64,000 nucleotides of DNA from Amanita rubescens (Eukaryota > Basidiomycota > Agaricomycetes > Agaricales > Amanitaceae): contig WION01000139.1 of NCBI GenBank assembly GCA_015039365.1, positions 1-64,000 of the forward strand, given 5' to 3'. Of this stretch, positions 28,361 through 39,305 are shown one piece after another. The notes beneath the pieces are model-generated. The model searched no databases. It was not told the DNA's origin and saw nothing but the letters and a program-made list of their open reading frames with translations. Position 1 is the first letter of the stretch. Each line of letters begins with the position of its first letter. The translations under genes and the position numbers were made by a program.

Positions 28361-28361
28361 C

Positions 28362-31300
28362 ATGTCTAACGACTTGACGATTCCTAGTTCCATTCCCGTT
28401 TTGAATGGAACTAATTATAAAGAATGGGAACGCATGATGCGTTTCCTATTACAAACAAAGGGACTATTTCAGTACCTTAAGGATGATTATGTTCATCCTC
28501 CGCGGATTACTCCGCTACAACAATACTTCATCGACACAGGTGTTCGTGCAGCCATAACTGCACAACCTGCGGTAGCAGCAGTTGCCGCACATGGTACACA
28601 TGAAGCAACACCTGCAATCCCAGCCGTTGCGGGTGAACCGGCTATCACCCAACAAATGGTTGATGATGCAAAGGCCGTTAAAAAGGCTTTTGAAGATTGG
28701 GTTGTCGAGGATGATCGCATCCTCGGATCCATAAATATGAAATGTTCTGCAACCATACAGCAGATCAATTCAGAAGTAAATGCCGCCAGAGTTTTATGGC
28801 GGAATTTAGCAAATCAATACGGTGTGACAACGTCTGCCGGTATATATAATGACTTCCAATTAGCCGTTACTTGGAAGTTTCAAGATAAAAAGGATCCCAC
28901 ACAATCCTTAAACGACCTCCTCGCCATAATAAACCGCTTATCATCTAGCGGAATCGTATTGCCTGAAAATGTACAGGCAATGATTGTACTTTCAGCTGTC
29001 CCCCGTCATTGGGACAATTTTGCCGCTGTGGTTCTTGCCACAACAGAACCATCGGATCTTACGATCCAAGGGATACTTCCCTTAATTCAGAATGAGTGGC
29101 GCCGAAGGCACCCTGAATCTGCCGCGACGGCTAATACGTCGCAACAACAGCAGCAACCATGGCAACAAGTACGTGGTCGAGGACGAGGACGTGCTCGCGG
29201 ACGTGGCCGCGGAGCAGGTCGTGGACGTGGGGGGAGGCCTTATTCTAGGCCTCCACAAGGCGCTCAGACACCGGCTCCTACTGCTCCTCCGGCAAATCAA
29301 AATTGGCCGGGTAAAGTTGAGGGCCAAACACGTGGTCCTAACTGGGAGAGGAACCGAGAACGCCGAAAGGCAGATGCAGCCGAGAAGAAGGCTGCCAAAG
29401 CCGCAGAACATACTATGAGTTCTGCGCATACCGTCGCCCGTATTGGGCCTTATGACATCACTGAGCCAGTTGCCGGCTCTAGCAAAGGCAAACAAAGAGA
29501 AAAGGATGAACTGGACTTTGAGTCCTATAAATCAAACCGAGGAATGGGGATATCGTCAGACGATATCGATTATAAAAATATGGATATAGATCAGGAAGCT
29601 GAACTATATTATGACGATTATTACTATGAAGATAACGGCGAACAATGGTATGAAACCATTAAGAAGCTGGAAATGGCTAACTTTCTCTTTATAGAGGCAG
29701 CAATGAAAATGGTGTTCCCTAAATTGGGACATCATCGTCGTACTATAAATTCCTTCTTTGAACAATCTGTACTATATGATAGTATAAATTATAAAGAAAA
29801 TTTAGACGAAAACTGCCTCGTAAGAGATAAGTCGTGTGACACTGCCATTTATAATGCAAATATGATTGAACGATCATATAATATTGGTAACATGTTTAAG
29901 AAACCTTTTACATGTTTAGCGGTCAATAAAAGAAAATTTAAGGATAAAGTACATCCGACATGTCCCTGTCCGGAATGTGTTGAGAAACGTACTGGAGACA
30001 CACTATGGATGTGTGACTCCGGTGCATCCGATCACTTTACCTTTAGTAGGAAAGACTTCTCTGAATACAGAGAATTTCCTGCAAATGAAAATCACAGTGT
30101 CAAAACCGCTAATGGTTTAGACCGTCTTGAAGGACTTGGCACAGTTATTCTTGAACACAAGTTATCCACAGGAGAAGTAACACTCGTAAAGCTCTTCCCG
30201 GTATTATATATGCCACGGGCAACTGCACGCTTGATTTCAAACGGCAGATTGATCCGACAAGGATTAACTTGTAAACAAGATGAAAAGATGGTAGTCTTTT
30301 CCTTTACAGACTCGGGTAGAACGTGTATCGAAGGACATTATCTTATGCCCGATGATACATTAGTTTACGCTCGAGGTAGGATTATTATAATGAATCCTAC
30401 ACTGGTTTCCGGTCCTGGCTTAGCCAACAGGAATTCTAAATTAATTCTTGGAAGACCGACAAAGAAACCAAACGCAGAGTCTATAGAAAAACTATTAGAC
30501 TACGAGACCTGGCATAAACGTTTTGGTCATCCATCTAACGAAGTCTTTTCGAAGATACCGTTAAATGTAAATGGATGGAAAGAAGTTACACTTCCAGAAG
30601 GAAAACTACGTTGTGAAGGTTGTCTAAAAGGCAAAATGAAGGCAAAACCTTATAAATTGTCTTCAAAGAGAGCTACTCGCCCCTTTGAGTTACTCCATAT
30701 GGATCTTATGACCGTACCGGCCATATCTTACCACAAATACAAATATATTGGTGTTATCGTTGACGATTTCACCTCGTATACGTGGATTGGTTTATTAAAA
30801 ACCAAAGATCAAACTCTAGAATATTTTACCGGATGGTATAATGAGTTTGTAGATCCTAAACAACCTATTTCTCACCTCCGTTCTGATCGAGGGGGGGAAT
30901 TTGTAAATAAAGCCTTTGAAGAATTCCTTAAATCCAAAGGAATTAAACATCAACAGACAGCTCCTTACACCCCACAACAAAATGGTCGCGTTGAACGCAT
31001 GAATCAGACTTTGTCAGACAAAGCTGAGGCTATGCGATTAGACGCAGGATGTCCGAAATCTTGGTGGGAGTTCTCATTCAGAACGGCTGTGCATGTATAC
31101 AACCGCACTCCCCTAAAACGGACTAAATGGAAGACCCCTCTGGAAAATCTTCTTAATAAAAAACCAGACGTATCATACTTTCGAGTATTTGGATGTGAAG
31201 CCTGGGTATTTATCCCTGATCAACGGAGACCGGATAAGCTGTCCGAAAAATCCGTTTTATGTACTTTTGTAGGATATGAATCAGGAACCAAAGGCTATAG

Positions 31301-34208
31301 GTTCATGACGTCGACAAACACACTGGTCATATCCTCCCAGGCAACATTCTTTGAAAACAGGTTTCCGCGCAAAGGAAAGACTGCAGATATAATTACTGAA
31401 GATCTTGGTCCGATCTGGGAGGCGATTCCTCAAGAGGAACCTAACCGCCCTCCACAAAATTTGGATTTAGATGACTTACTCCCAGAGAACCGTAGACGTT
31501 CTCCGAGCAGAAGACGCTCACCTGGTTTGGATCGAAGGGGTGCATCTCCTGATCGACAGCAGTCAGACCCTTCTGATGATTCAAACGATGATGATGACGG
31601 TGATGAATTTGCCGATCGTCGAAGAGATTTTTTGGATGATAATATCCAAAGGCAAAGGGATGAAAGAGAACAAGAAAGACGTGACAATTATCGTAGACAA
31701 CGCGATGATTGGAAAAAGGGTCAAGGAATTGATAAACAATCTCGTTTACGAGATCAATTCAAACGTCAAATGAGTGATATGTTTAAGAAACGTAAAACTC
31801 CTGAACCCTTTAGACGTACTCCCTCTCCACAAATAAAAGAGGAGACTCCTGTTCCTTCTAGACCTATAACACCGATACCATATGTATCTAGGCCACCTTC
31901 GCCTCGTAGTCCTATGGATGAAGATAATCCCTTCTCTTTGAATCAAAGAGATCGAGATGAAATAGAAAACCCATTTATGACGGATCGAGAATTTGATCAA
32001 TTTGAACAACGTCAAAGAGATCGTTTTAGAGAATTTGCTCAGAGACCTAGACCTCCTCCACCGATCATATCTGATCCAGGTCCACCCTCTGTACAAATAG
32101 GTCCTCGCCGTTCCGGTCGTTTTCCAGTTCCAAGGGTACAAAGAGACAACGCGTATGGAGATAAAACTCCTGCACAGATAGAAGCGGAAATTCAACAAAA
32201 GCGAGATGCTTTACGAGAGCAGTTAAAAGATAAAACTCCGAGTTCTTCGACTCAGGATCCACCGTCAGCAGACAGGAACCCTGATAGAATGAATGAATCT
32301 GCTTCTCTACTTAAAGAAATCTTCGCTTTAAAGTCTGAATTAAAATCTGCAGAACATGATCATTTAACTAGAATGATTAATGAATCTGGAAATGAATTTC
32401 TTCATTTCCTTCTAAAAGCGGCTGTTCCCCTTGTAGATAATATTCCATATGACTATAGAGATATATCTAAAATGCGCTCCAGTAATCCTCAATTGTATAA
32501 ACAATGGAAGATTGCAATGGATGACGAATTTAAATCTCTTCAATCTAGAGATATTTGGGAGTTAGTTGATCTTCCAAAAGGACGAAACCTAATCAGATGT
32601 CGTTGGGTTTTCGACTTAAAAACCGATGGACGCAAAAAAGCTCGCGTCGTAGCTAAAGGTTTTAGTCAACGTCCCGGATTAGATTACGACGAAACATTCT
32701 CGCCTGTAGCGAGATATGAAACAATCCGAATACTTCTGGCCACATCAGTGCTTGAAAACTGGGATATACAAGCCCTAGATGTAAAAACTGCCTTCTTATA
32801 TGGCGATCTTGATGAAGATATTTACATGGCCCAGCCAGAAGGTTTCGTTGTAAAAGGACAAGAATCTAAAGTATATAGGCTGAGGAAAGCCATATATGGA
32901 TTGAAACAGGCATCATATGCCTGGAATAAACAAGCAGATAAATCGTTGAAATCATTACATTTCGAGCGATGCTTGTCCGATTCTGGCGTTTACGTTCGTA
33001 AAAGCAAGAATACTATCACGATATGCATATTGTATGTCGATGATATACTCTTTATGGGAAACGACGATTCCACCATCGCATCCATTAAAAAGAAATTTAT
33101 GGAGATGTGGGAATGTCGTGATCTTGGAAAGATCAAAGAGTATTTACGAATCCAAGTCAATTACAACCGTGATTTAGGATTCTTAGTCATAGATCAAGGT
33201 CCTTATGCCTTGAAGGTTGTTAAGCGATTTGGACTTGAAGATTGCAAGTCTGTACGCACACCGTTACCTGCTGGGTATGCTCCTATAAAAAATGAAGGAG
33301 AATGCACACCACAGGAACGTTCTTATTATCAACAGATAATAGGATCCCTTCTATATCTCGCCTTAGGAACTAGGCCTGATATAATCTATGCAGTAATTTT
33401 GATGTCCCAATTTTCATCAAACCCGTCTCAAGAACATATCCAAAAAGCATTGTATATAGTCAAATACATTGCTCATACCTTAAACGTCAAAATCGTTTAT
33501 AGCGCCAAAGGCAATAATAAATTTAGAGCCTACGCTGACGCTGACTGGGCCGCTGATCGTAATACACGACGATCTATAAACGGTTATGTCTTAATGTTAG
33601 CTGGTGGTGCGGTAGCTTGGACGAGTAGAAAACAAAAGACTGTAGCTCTGTCTTCAACTGAAGCAGAATACATATCTTTATCAGATGCTGCGAGACAGAT
33701 TGCATGGGTTGAAAATCTATTTTACGAAATAGGTGCACCCATAAAGAGCATCTTACTTAGCGTAGATAACCAAGGCGCTATATTTTGGGCACAAAATCCT
33801 GCACAAGAACATCGTTCCAAACACATTGATATTCGCTATCATTTCGTTCGCGAGTTGATCGAGACTAAAAAGGTAGTCCTCGAATATATACCAACAAACG
33901 AGCAGAATGCGGATCTCATGACTAAGAATTTATCCTTTGAAAAGGTCAAATTCTTTAGAGAACGATTGGGACTCTCCTTAGAAGAATATCCGACTTCTAC
34001 AAACGCATTAATCAAAAGACCAGATATATTAGAGACTGAGGAAATCCGTGATTTGACGAAATTTATTCTTGATTGGCAAAATCTTGAATTAGATGGAATT
34101 GATCGTCTATCACACAAGAAGTTGATGGAACTTCTTGATGGCCTTATTGATCAACAGGAATCGGATATAGATCCTTTCTATGATGAAAACATCATAGACT
34201 TTAAATAA
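28362..34208 (+). CDS. Copia Gag-Pol polyprotein
   Basis: One frame of 1948 residues. The N-terminal Gag starts like copia Gag (SSIPVLNGTNYKEWERMMRF). At residues about 265-300 it carries an RG-rich tract (RGRGRGRARGRGRG) in place of the usual CCHC knuckle, which I do not find. Next come protease (MCDSGASDHF, about 548), GAG-pre-integrase (WHKRFGHPS ... CEGCLKG), integrase core (MDLMTVP, SDRGGEF, QNGRVERMN), an acidic/basic disordered linker (1030-1290), reverse transcriptase (YVDDILFMG, about 1557) and RNase H (YADADWA, STEAEY). The order PR-IN-RT-RH is diagnostic for Ty1/copia. No stops or frameshifts, so it is potentially active. Confidence 0.97.
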   Translation: MSNDLTIPSSIPVLNGTNYKEWERMMRFLLQTKGLFQYLKDDYVHPPRITPLQQYFIDTGVRAAITAQPAVAAVAAHGTHEATPAIPAVAGEPAITQQMVDDAKAVKKAFEDWVVEDDRILGSINMKCSATIQQINSEVNAARVLWRNLANQYGVTTSAGIYNDFQLAVTWKFQDKKDPTQSLNDLLAIINRLSSSGIVLPENVQAMIVLSAVPRHWDNFAAVVLATTEPSDLTIQGILPLIQNEWRRRHPESAATANTSQQQQQPWQQVRGRGRGRARGRGRGAGRGRGGRPYSRPPQGAQTPAPTAPPANQNWPGKVEGQTRGPNWERNRERRKADAAEKKAAKAAEHTMSSAHTVARIGPYDITEPVAGSSKGKQREKDELDFESYKSNRGMGISSDDIDYKNMDIDQEAELYYDDYYYEDNGEQWYETIKKLEMANFLFIEAAMKMVFPKLGHHRRTINSFFEQSVLYDSINYKENLDENCLVRDKSCDTAIYNANMIERSYNIGNMFKKPFTCLAVNKRKFKDKVHPTCPCPECVEKRTGDTLWMCDSGASDHFTFSRKDFSEYREFPANENHSVKTANGLDRLEGLGTVILEHKLSTGEVTLVKLFPVLYMPRATARLISNGRLIRQGLTCKQDEKMVVFSFTDSGRTCIEGHYLMPDDTLVYARGRIIIMNPTLVSGPGLANRNSKLILGRPTKKPNAESIEKLLDYETWHKRFGHPSNEVFSKIPLNVNGWKEVTLPEGKLRCEGCLKGKMKAKPYKLSSKRATRPFELLHMDLMTVPAISYHKYKYIGVIVDDFTSYTWIGLLKTKDQTLEYFTGWYNEFVDPKQPISHLRSDRGGEFVNKAFEEFLKSKGIKHQQTAPYTPQQNGRVERMNQTLSDKAEAMRLDAGCPKSWWEFSFRTAVHVYNRTPLKRTKWKTPLENLLNKKPDVSYFRVFGCEAWVFIPDQRRPDKLSEKSVLCTFVGYESGTKGYRFMTSTNTLVISSQATFFENRFPRKGKTADIITEDLGPIWEAIPQEEPNRPPQNLDLDDLLPENRRRSPSRRRSPGLDRRGASPDRQQSDPSDDSNDDDDGDEFADRRRDFLDDNIQRQRDEREQERRDNYRRQRDDWKKGQGIDKQSRLRDQFKRQMSDMFKKRKTPEPFRRTPSPQIKEETPVPSRPITPIPYVSRPPSPRSPMDEDNPFSLNQRDRDEIENPFMTDREFDQFEQRQRDRFREFAQRPRPPPPIISDPGPPSVQIGPRRSGRFPVPRVQRDNAYGDKTPAQIEAEIQQKRDALREQLKDKTPSSSTQDPPSADRNPDRMNESASLLKEIFALKSELKSAEHDHLTRMINESGNEFLHFLLKAAVPLVDNIPYDYRDISKMRSSNPQLYKQWKIAMDDEFKSLQSRDIWELVDLPKGRNLIRCRWVFDLKTDGRKKARVVAKGFSQRPGLDYDETFSPVARYETIRILLATSVLENWDIQALDVKTAFLYGDLDEDIYMAQPEGFVVKGQESKVYRLRKAIYGLKQASYAWNKQADKSLKSLHFERCLSDSGVYVRKSKNTITICILYVDDILFMGNDDSTIASIKKKFMEMWECRDLGKIKEYLRIQVNYNRDLGFLVIDQGPYALKVVKRFGLEDCKSVRTPLPAGYAPIKNEGECTPQERSYYQQIIGSLLYLALGTRPDIIYAVILMSQFSSNPSQEHIQKALYIVKYIAHTLNVKIVYSAKGNNKFRAYADADWAADRNTRRSINGYVLMLAGGAVAWTSRKQKTVALSSTEAEYISLSDAARQIAWVENLFYEIGAPIKSILLSVDNQGAIFWAQNPAQEHRSKHIDIRYHFVRELIETKKVVLEYIPTNEQNADLMTKNLSFEKVKFFRERLGLSLEEYPTSTNALIKRPDILETEEIRDLTKFILDWQNLELDGIDRLSHKKLMELLDGLIDQQESDIDPFYDENIIDFK

Positions 34209-34230
34209 AGGATATCTAAGCGAAGGGGTG

Positions 34231-34637
34231 TGTTAAATATAGAATTATATTTATAGAATGATTAACTACTGATTGACTACAATCAATGTTACTCATATCG
34301 CTCACGTCATCCTTTATGTATGACATAGAGATGACATCATAATGACTTCATTATGATATCATGGTGACATCATGATAGACTCATGATCGCACCTTATGGT
34401 GTGCTTAGCACGCCATATCTTCTCATCTATACTATACGCTTACACATATGTAGACACATATTTGTTCTCTCTTAGTATATAAACCTGTCCTGTATCGTAG
34501 AATAGGACAATCCATTCTCTTCCTCTTACTATCACTACTACGCCGAAGGGTAGTGCTAAGATCATATCGCAATAGGTAAGCTATTGCACCTGCTCATGCT
34601 GTGGACACGCTCTCGCGTAGACCTGTCTTCTTCGTCA
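34231..34637 (+). repeat. Copia 3' LTR
   Basis: Same length (407 bp) and, by eye, same sequence as 26503-26909. Followed by the AGTAT target copy. Confidence 0.95.
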
Positions 34638-34642
34638 AGTAT

Positions 34643-34780
34643 ATATACCGGAATGCTAGTTACATGTCCCCTAGTCTTATGATTGTTTCTGTCGTCCATA
34701 GACGCAATCTTATTCTCATTTCCCATCCGCGTTTCTAGTCTCGAGTGTCCTAGTGATTGTGTCGGGATTACCTCCTAACA
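34643..34780 (+). repeat. Gypsy 3' LTR, second part
   Basis: Continues the gypsy LTR after the copia insertion (ATATACCGGAATGCTAG ... CCTAACA). With 26383-26502 it makes 258 bp, the length of the 5' LTR. Confidence 0.95.
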
Positions 34781-34920
34781 CACCTTCTGACACATCTGAA
34801 TCGAAACAAGCCGCGATGGGTGACACTCCCATATCCGAAGATGCCATATGTTCTCATCCCGAGGCCTCACATTGACAGAACAGAAAACCTTGGATGCGCG
34901 GTCGTCGCGCGCTTACCTGG

Positions 34921-35034
34921 TTGATCAACTGGCGGGTTTCACGGATACAGTTCAACCTGGCCACGTGGAAACTTGAAAACCATCCGTATAAAAACTTCGT
35001 AAACCACTACGCTGGACTTCAGAGCCGGTCTCCA
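34921..35034 (+). promoter_or_regulatory. GxW-family promoter, gene at 35134
   Basis: Upstream element ACTGGCGGGTTTCACGG (about 34927), TATAAAAA at 34987 and AGAGCCGGTCTCCA at 35021-35034, 34 bp apart. It starts only 140 bp after the gypsy LTR. Confidence 0.75.
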
Positions 35035-35133
35035 CATATTCTCTTGTCGTTTTGTCCACTCGGTGAGCAACTCCATTGAATATAGATCCCGTTGCATCGC
35101 AAACATCGTCTAACAAGGATATCACTCCCCACC

Positions 35134-35852
35134 ATGCACTTCTTGTATGCGCTGCTTTTCTTCCTACTTGGCACTTCTGTCGTGGCGGTTCCCGTATCTG
35201 AGACTCCTCCCACCAATGACGAAGACTTTCAAAGTGCACTTCGTGCCGGGAGAAAGCGAGTGATAGAAAAAATGGGCTGGCAAAAGGCTGCAGGGCCCAG
35301 TGCAGAACCTGCGAAAGGGCCCGTTTTAAAGCCTACAAGGCCCATCGTGGAGCCGGTCAGGGCAGAACGGTTAGCTGGTTGGTGGCGCTCAACCATTGTT
35401 AGTAAACCTTGCCCATTTTCGTATGAATCTCACATACTACCTCGACAGGTTGCTGCCGACATACATATCTCTAAAGATTTGGAGCTGAAGATTCATTCTG
35501 ACAACTCTGAAGGCACACAATTCCCAACCGCCCTTGAAAAAAATACACTGGATGTTTGGCGTCGGCTCGAGCCGACGGCTTTCGAGGTCAGCGGCGTCGC
35601 GCGATATAAAAAATCACATCTGATGACGTTTTGTAGCCCGGCCCAGCAGTCCCACGTAATTGGTGTCTGGACAAGATAATGATCACGAAGCAAGATGAGG
35701 TGGTGTTTGTTGGACTATTTCACGGGGTTTGGAAAAGTTCCGCTCCGCTGGAACTTGATATAAAAAAGTTCCTTGAACTCACGAACTCGAAACCTCGTCT
35801 ATTAAGAAAGTTGCCAAAGTGGCTCAATGTCGATAGAGTATTCGAGCATTGA
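35134..35852 (+). CDS. GxW-family small secreted protein 4
   Basis: Exons 35134-35397, 35449-35586 and 35637-35852, 205 residues. Signal peptide MHFLYALLFFLLGTSVVAVP. A long exon 1 carries a Pro/Lys-rich insert (EPAKGPVLKPTRPIVEP, residues 57-73) not seen in its relatives, then LAGWWRSTI before the donor. Exon 2 ends DVWRRLEPTAFE. Both introns lack in-frame stops when read through, so an unspliced transcript would stay open to 35679. The 51-nt intron 1 could be retained in frame. Exon 3 ends KWLNVDRVFEH. First family gene after the retroelements. Confidence 0.78.
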
Positions 35853-36699
35853 AGCTCAAAATTCTGGGACTCTGGTATCGCCCTCGCATATAAGTGCTAC
35901 CATAACTACGCACGCTTATGTTTAATGAATATAAGTTAATGGACAAGCAGCCGCAAGTTCATGCACTTGCATTGGATGGCACTGGTTGCTCTCCACAACA
36001 GGATAAATCCGTGGTCAAGTCCAGCACATGTATTGTTAAAAATTTACCAACCACCAAGTCTACACTTCTCTTGCACGGTCAATCTCGTTCTTGAAGCATC
36101 TGTAGATTCAATGTCTTGAGTCAGCAACGCGAAGTTGAAAATACCTACGACGTAACCTTTCATGACTCCACCGTTCTTTGTCGTAATCGTAATTATCCCA
36201 TTCTCCAGCATCCTCCACGTCTGGAATGGCTTGGGTACTAGACCTTGGGTGTACAGATCGTATCAAAGAGATGTGCCTACCCGAAGACGCTTGTCTGATT
36301 CCAGCGGGAAAAATCAGAAAGAAAAAACCGCACTGCCTAATGGCCGCCGTATCAACATGTTTTCGAACCTAATGAAGTATCTGATAGTAGGTACGCGGTC
36401 GCCAGTAACAGGCGGCAACTTGGGCGTGACCACCATCACATGGGGCGGTGGCCATCTGCTTATCAGAGGTATATTAGTGTAAGCTCGCCATGATGTTCAA
36501 AGCTCAAGTTTGGACATGGACAGACCGTACAGGGTCATGAAAGTGGATTTCGCGGTAAGTAGGGAGAGTGGTTAACTGCTGTTCGGCAGCCTGAGTGAAG
36601 TTGATTGACAACTGTTAATCATTTTATGGCCCCATTAATTACATCTACCGACTCACGTGCAATGCATCCATCACCCTCAGGGCCCACCCTTACAAAAGC

Positions 36700-36790
36700 T
36701 GGCGGGAGTCTCCACGTTACATCCTTCAGTTAGAGCTGGTCTCTAATGACACTGCACCTAATCCATTGTAAACCTCAGAGCGGGTCTCCA
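36700..36790 (+). promoter_or_regulatory. GxW-family promoter with repeated initiator motif
   Basis: Three initiator-like blocks precede the gene at 36878: GGGAGTCTCCA near 36705, AGAGCTGGTCTCT at 36732 and AGAGCGGGTCTCCA at 36777-36790. No good TATA is visible; TTACAAAAG near 36690 is the nearest candidate. Local duplication of the motif is likely. Confidence 0.55.
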
Positions 36791-36877
36791 TCACGCACAG
36801 ACTAGTTATTGACCACTACTCAGTAAGCAAATTCAATATGAATTCCAAAAGACGCATCGCTCACCTCGACCAAGGAT

Positions 36878-37480
36878 ATGTTATTTTTCTATGCGCTACT
36901 GTTCTCTGTACTTGGCACCTCGGCTGATGCGATTCCTGTTTCTCGGTCTCCGACCCTTGTGGGTAGCGAGTCGGGTAGCGAGTCCGGTGGCGAACATCCT
37001 GGTGCTTCTGAGCCTCGTGTATATCTCGATGCCACAATGGAAACGTTTAAGGGTTGCTGGTCCGGGATTGTTGTAAGCGAACATGCTCAACATGTAGCTA
37101 TGAATCTCACATGACTCGATAGAACGTTCATGATCCGCGACCGAACGTTCATCAATTAATAGGTATCGATGATGGGAAGATCGAGTTCTCAACTATGGGC
37201 GCGCGGGACTTGCACGATACCTATTGGGCGCCAGGCACAGTCAGTGGTCACACCATGTTTTGAAATTCTGTATTACTTATGAACTGTTTGATAGGGATGT
37301 CCCCCAAAGTTCCGCCGTCCGTCTAATCCTCACGATCGATTACACATCGGAGAAGCGGCAGCATACAAAATTGCGATTAATCAGGGGAGAATAAGCGGGC
37401 TGGGTTCCCCTGAAAATTGGAAATTCGGGAATCAAAACGTGGGGGTTGAGATCAAATACGGGCCCCAGAGGCATGCGTGA
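36878..37480 (+). CDS. GxW-family small secreted protein 5
   Basis: Exons 36878-37072, 37123-37239 and 37295-37480, 165 residues. Signal peptide MLFFYALLFSVLGTSADAIP, followed by a short Gly/Ser/Glu repeat (GSESGSESGGE). Exon 1 ends FKGCWSGIV. Exon 2, shorter than average, ends HDTYWAPGT, like the members at 38515 and 40144 (DDTYWRETS, EDTYWKRCK). The three form a subgroup. Intron 1 holds TATGAATCTCACAT and ends TCGATAG; intron 2 opens GTCAGTGG. Confidence 0.78.
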
Positions 37481-38263
37481 CAGGAACGTTGATGCTTAAA
37501 ACGAGTGGAAAGCGAAGGGTCGGCCGAGGGAGAGGATGCGCCGTATTGAGCTTACCGCCAACCAACCAAGCGGGTGTTCCTATATGTAAACCGTGCGTTA
37601 CCAACGAGGAGTGAAGAAAGCACATACGAGAATATGCAAGGACTCAATTGGATTTTATTAAGCAGTTCGACTCATAGGCCGCGACCAGTGACTAGTGACG
37701 TGTTCACAGCCTGAGGCCTGAGGAGTCGGACAAGCCCCAGTAGTTTTCTTCTTGACCCAGATCGCTACTTTTCGAGTCGCCGTGTTCTACGCAACGTATG
37801 GGAGTTGATTTAATTCAGATTCGGTTACGAGGTTTCAACGCCATGACTCGGCAAGGATTAAAAATTGTTCTGACTGGAGAACGATTTGTTTTGCGGCAAG
37901 TGGCGTTTCGCCCTCGTTTCGCCATACGGACGTGATATTTGATCTGGTTATTTGATTATCTGATGTTGGCAAAGTAACCGCGATTCTGCCGCGCCAAGCA
38001 GTGAAGTGTGACCATGGTTCAGTGTCATCTGATGATTGTACGCAGGGGAGATCTTTTTCGCGTTCCAGTTTGTGTTCAACGTGCCCAAGGATAGGCGCTG
38101 GTAGTACTAGACGACTTCGTTGGGGCTGGCGCCGTCAGCCGAGAGGCTACCTTGAATGAGGTAATAGAAGATAGGTAGGTGGATGTTGGATATTGGGGAG
38201 AGATGCCAAATGAATCACATTATTTTCATGATGCATGATGGCTGATACATAGCATCCGGCATA

Positions 38264-38391
38264 ACCTAACCTGCGGGACTTGGCACTCGCTCACGTGCAT
38301 GGCGTCCACCAGTATAAGAACTGCGCTAAATTCCCCCCGTCAAAGCACAGCTGGTCTTCACATACAAGCGCTTCTTTTAGAGCTGGTCTCT
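38264..38391 (+). promoter_or_regulatory. GxW-family promoter, gene at 38515
   Basis: CCTGCGGGACT element at about 38269, TATAAGA at 38313, a decayed initiator CAGCTGGTCTTCA at about 38348 and a second AGAGCTGGTCTCT at 38379-38391. Confidence 0.6.
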
Positions 38392-38514
38392 AGATTTCTT
38401 GAAGTTAAAGCTCGCCATCACACACGCTCTTGTTATTGTCCACTCAGTAAGCATCTCCGATTTGAATTCTGCTGTCAATCGACGTATCGCTCACGGCTGT
38501 CAAGGACATCACCC

Positions 38515-39163
38515 ATGTTATTCTGGCACGTTGCACTACTTTTTTCTGGCCTTTGTACCTCTGTCTTGGCGAAGGGCCTTGACGGGTATCCGAGTGACTC
38601 GGGCACCTCTCAGTCGAGCGGTGCCATTGGCAATGGCGGGTATCATTCGGACACCTCTCAGTCGAGCGCTAGTGGAGTCCCTCACGGGTATGAGGAATTG
38701 CAGGGTTGCTGGATCGGAATAGGTACTAAAAACCATCCTGATGTAAGTGAACACTGTCTTTTTTTTTATATGAATCTCACACACCGATGGCGTAAAAAGC
38801 GTAAGAATGTAGGTAAAAAGATATCTATCCAGGGACGCAAGATCGTGCACTCCACTCTATCTGAACAGATTAAGGTGGATCCGCGGGTACTGGACGATAC
38901 CTATTGGAGAGAAACCTCGGTCAGTGGTATACCATGATATGAAAACCTAACACCTTACATGTGATATACTTTTCTAGGAATGCGAGGGGTTGCCCAAGCG
39001 GACTACAATTGTCGATAATCAAATCCGCATCAGACGTTGGGCATCCGGCAAGTATTTGGTTAGGTATAGTGCTAAGAATGACCCTGTGTGGAAGGATGCT
39101 GCAAGCTTGTGGCTTGGCGGCACATTCAAGAAAAACAAAAAAACCGCAGCGGCCGTTGAATAA
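38515..39163 (+). CDS. GxW-family small secreted protein 6
   Basis: Exons 38515-38742, 38800-38919 and 38978-39163, 177 residues. Signal peptide MLFWHVALLFSGLCTSVLAK. Next comes a tandemly repeated 12-15 residue block (SDSGTSQSSGAIGNGGY / SDTSQSSASG). Exon 1 holds ELQGCWIGI and exon 2 ends DDTYWRETS. Intron 1 opens GTAAGTGAACACTGTC and keeps ATGAATCTCACAC, but the usual GATAG acceptor is GATGG. The reading frame instead requires the downstream AG at 38798-38799. Exon 3 has a lysine-rich end (FKKNKKTAAAVE). Paralogue of the gene at 40144 by tandem duplication. Confidence 0.78.
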
Positions 39164-39305
39164 GTACTGTACCAGTAGTCACCGCTTCCGGACTTGTTCA
39201 TGTTGTCCGTATTCGTAGTGGTGGAGATGGATGGAATGCAGGACATCCATGTTGAGCAATACATAAGTCAGAAAAAAGTGCGAATTAAAAATAGTCGTAT
39301 CATCG

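Larger units (their letters stand above)
26503..34637 (+). mobile_element. Ty1/copia LTR retrotransposon inserted in the gypsy 3' LTR
   Basis: Two 407-bp LTRs (26503-26909 and 34231-34637) start TGTTAAAT and end TTCGTCA, and look identical by eye. They are flanked by the 5-bp target duplication AGTAT (26498-26502 and 34638-34642). The element is 8.1 kb with one uninterrupted gag-pol frame. Because it sits inside the gypsy LTR it is the younger of two recent insertions. A purine-rich tract (AAGCGAAGGGGTG) precedes the 3' LTR. Confidence 0.96.
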
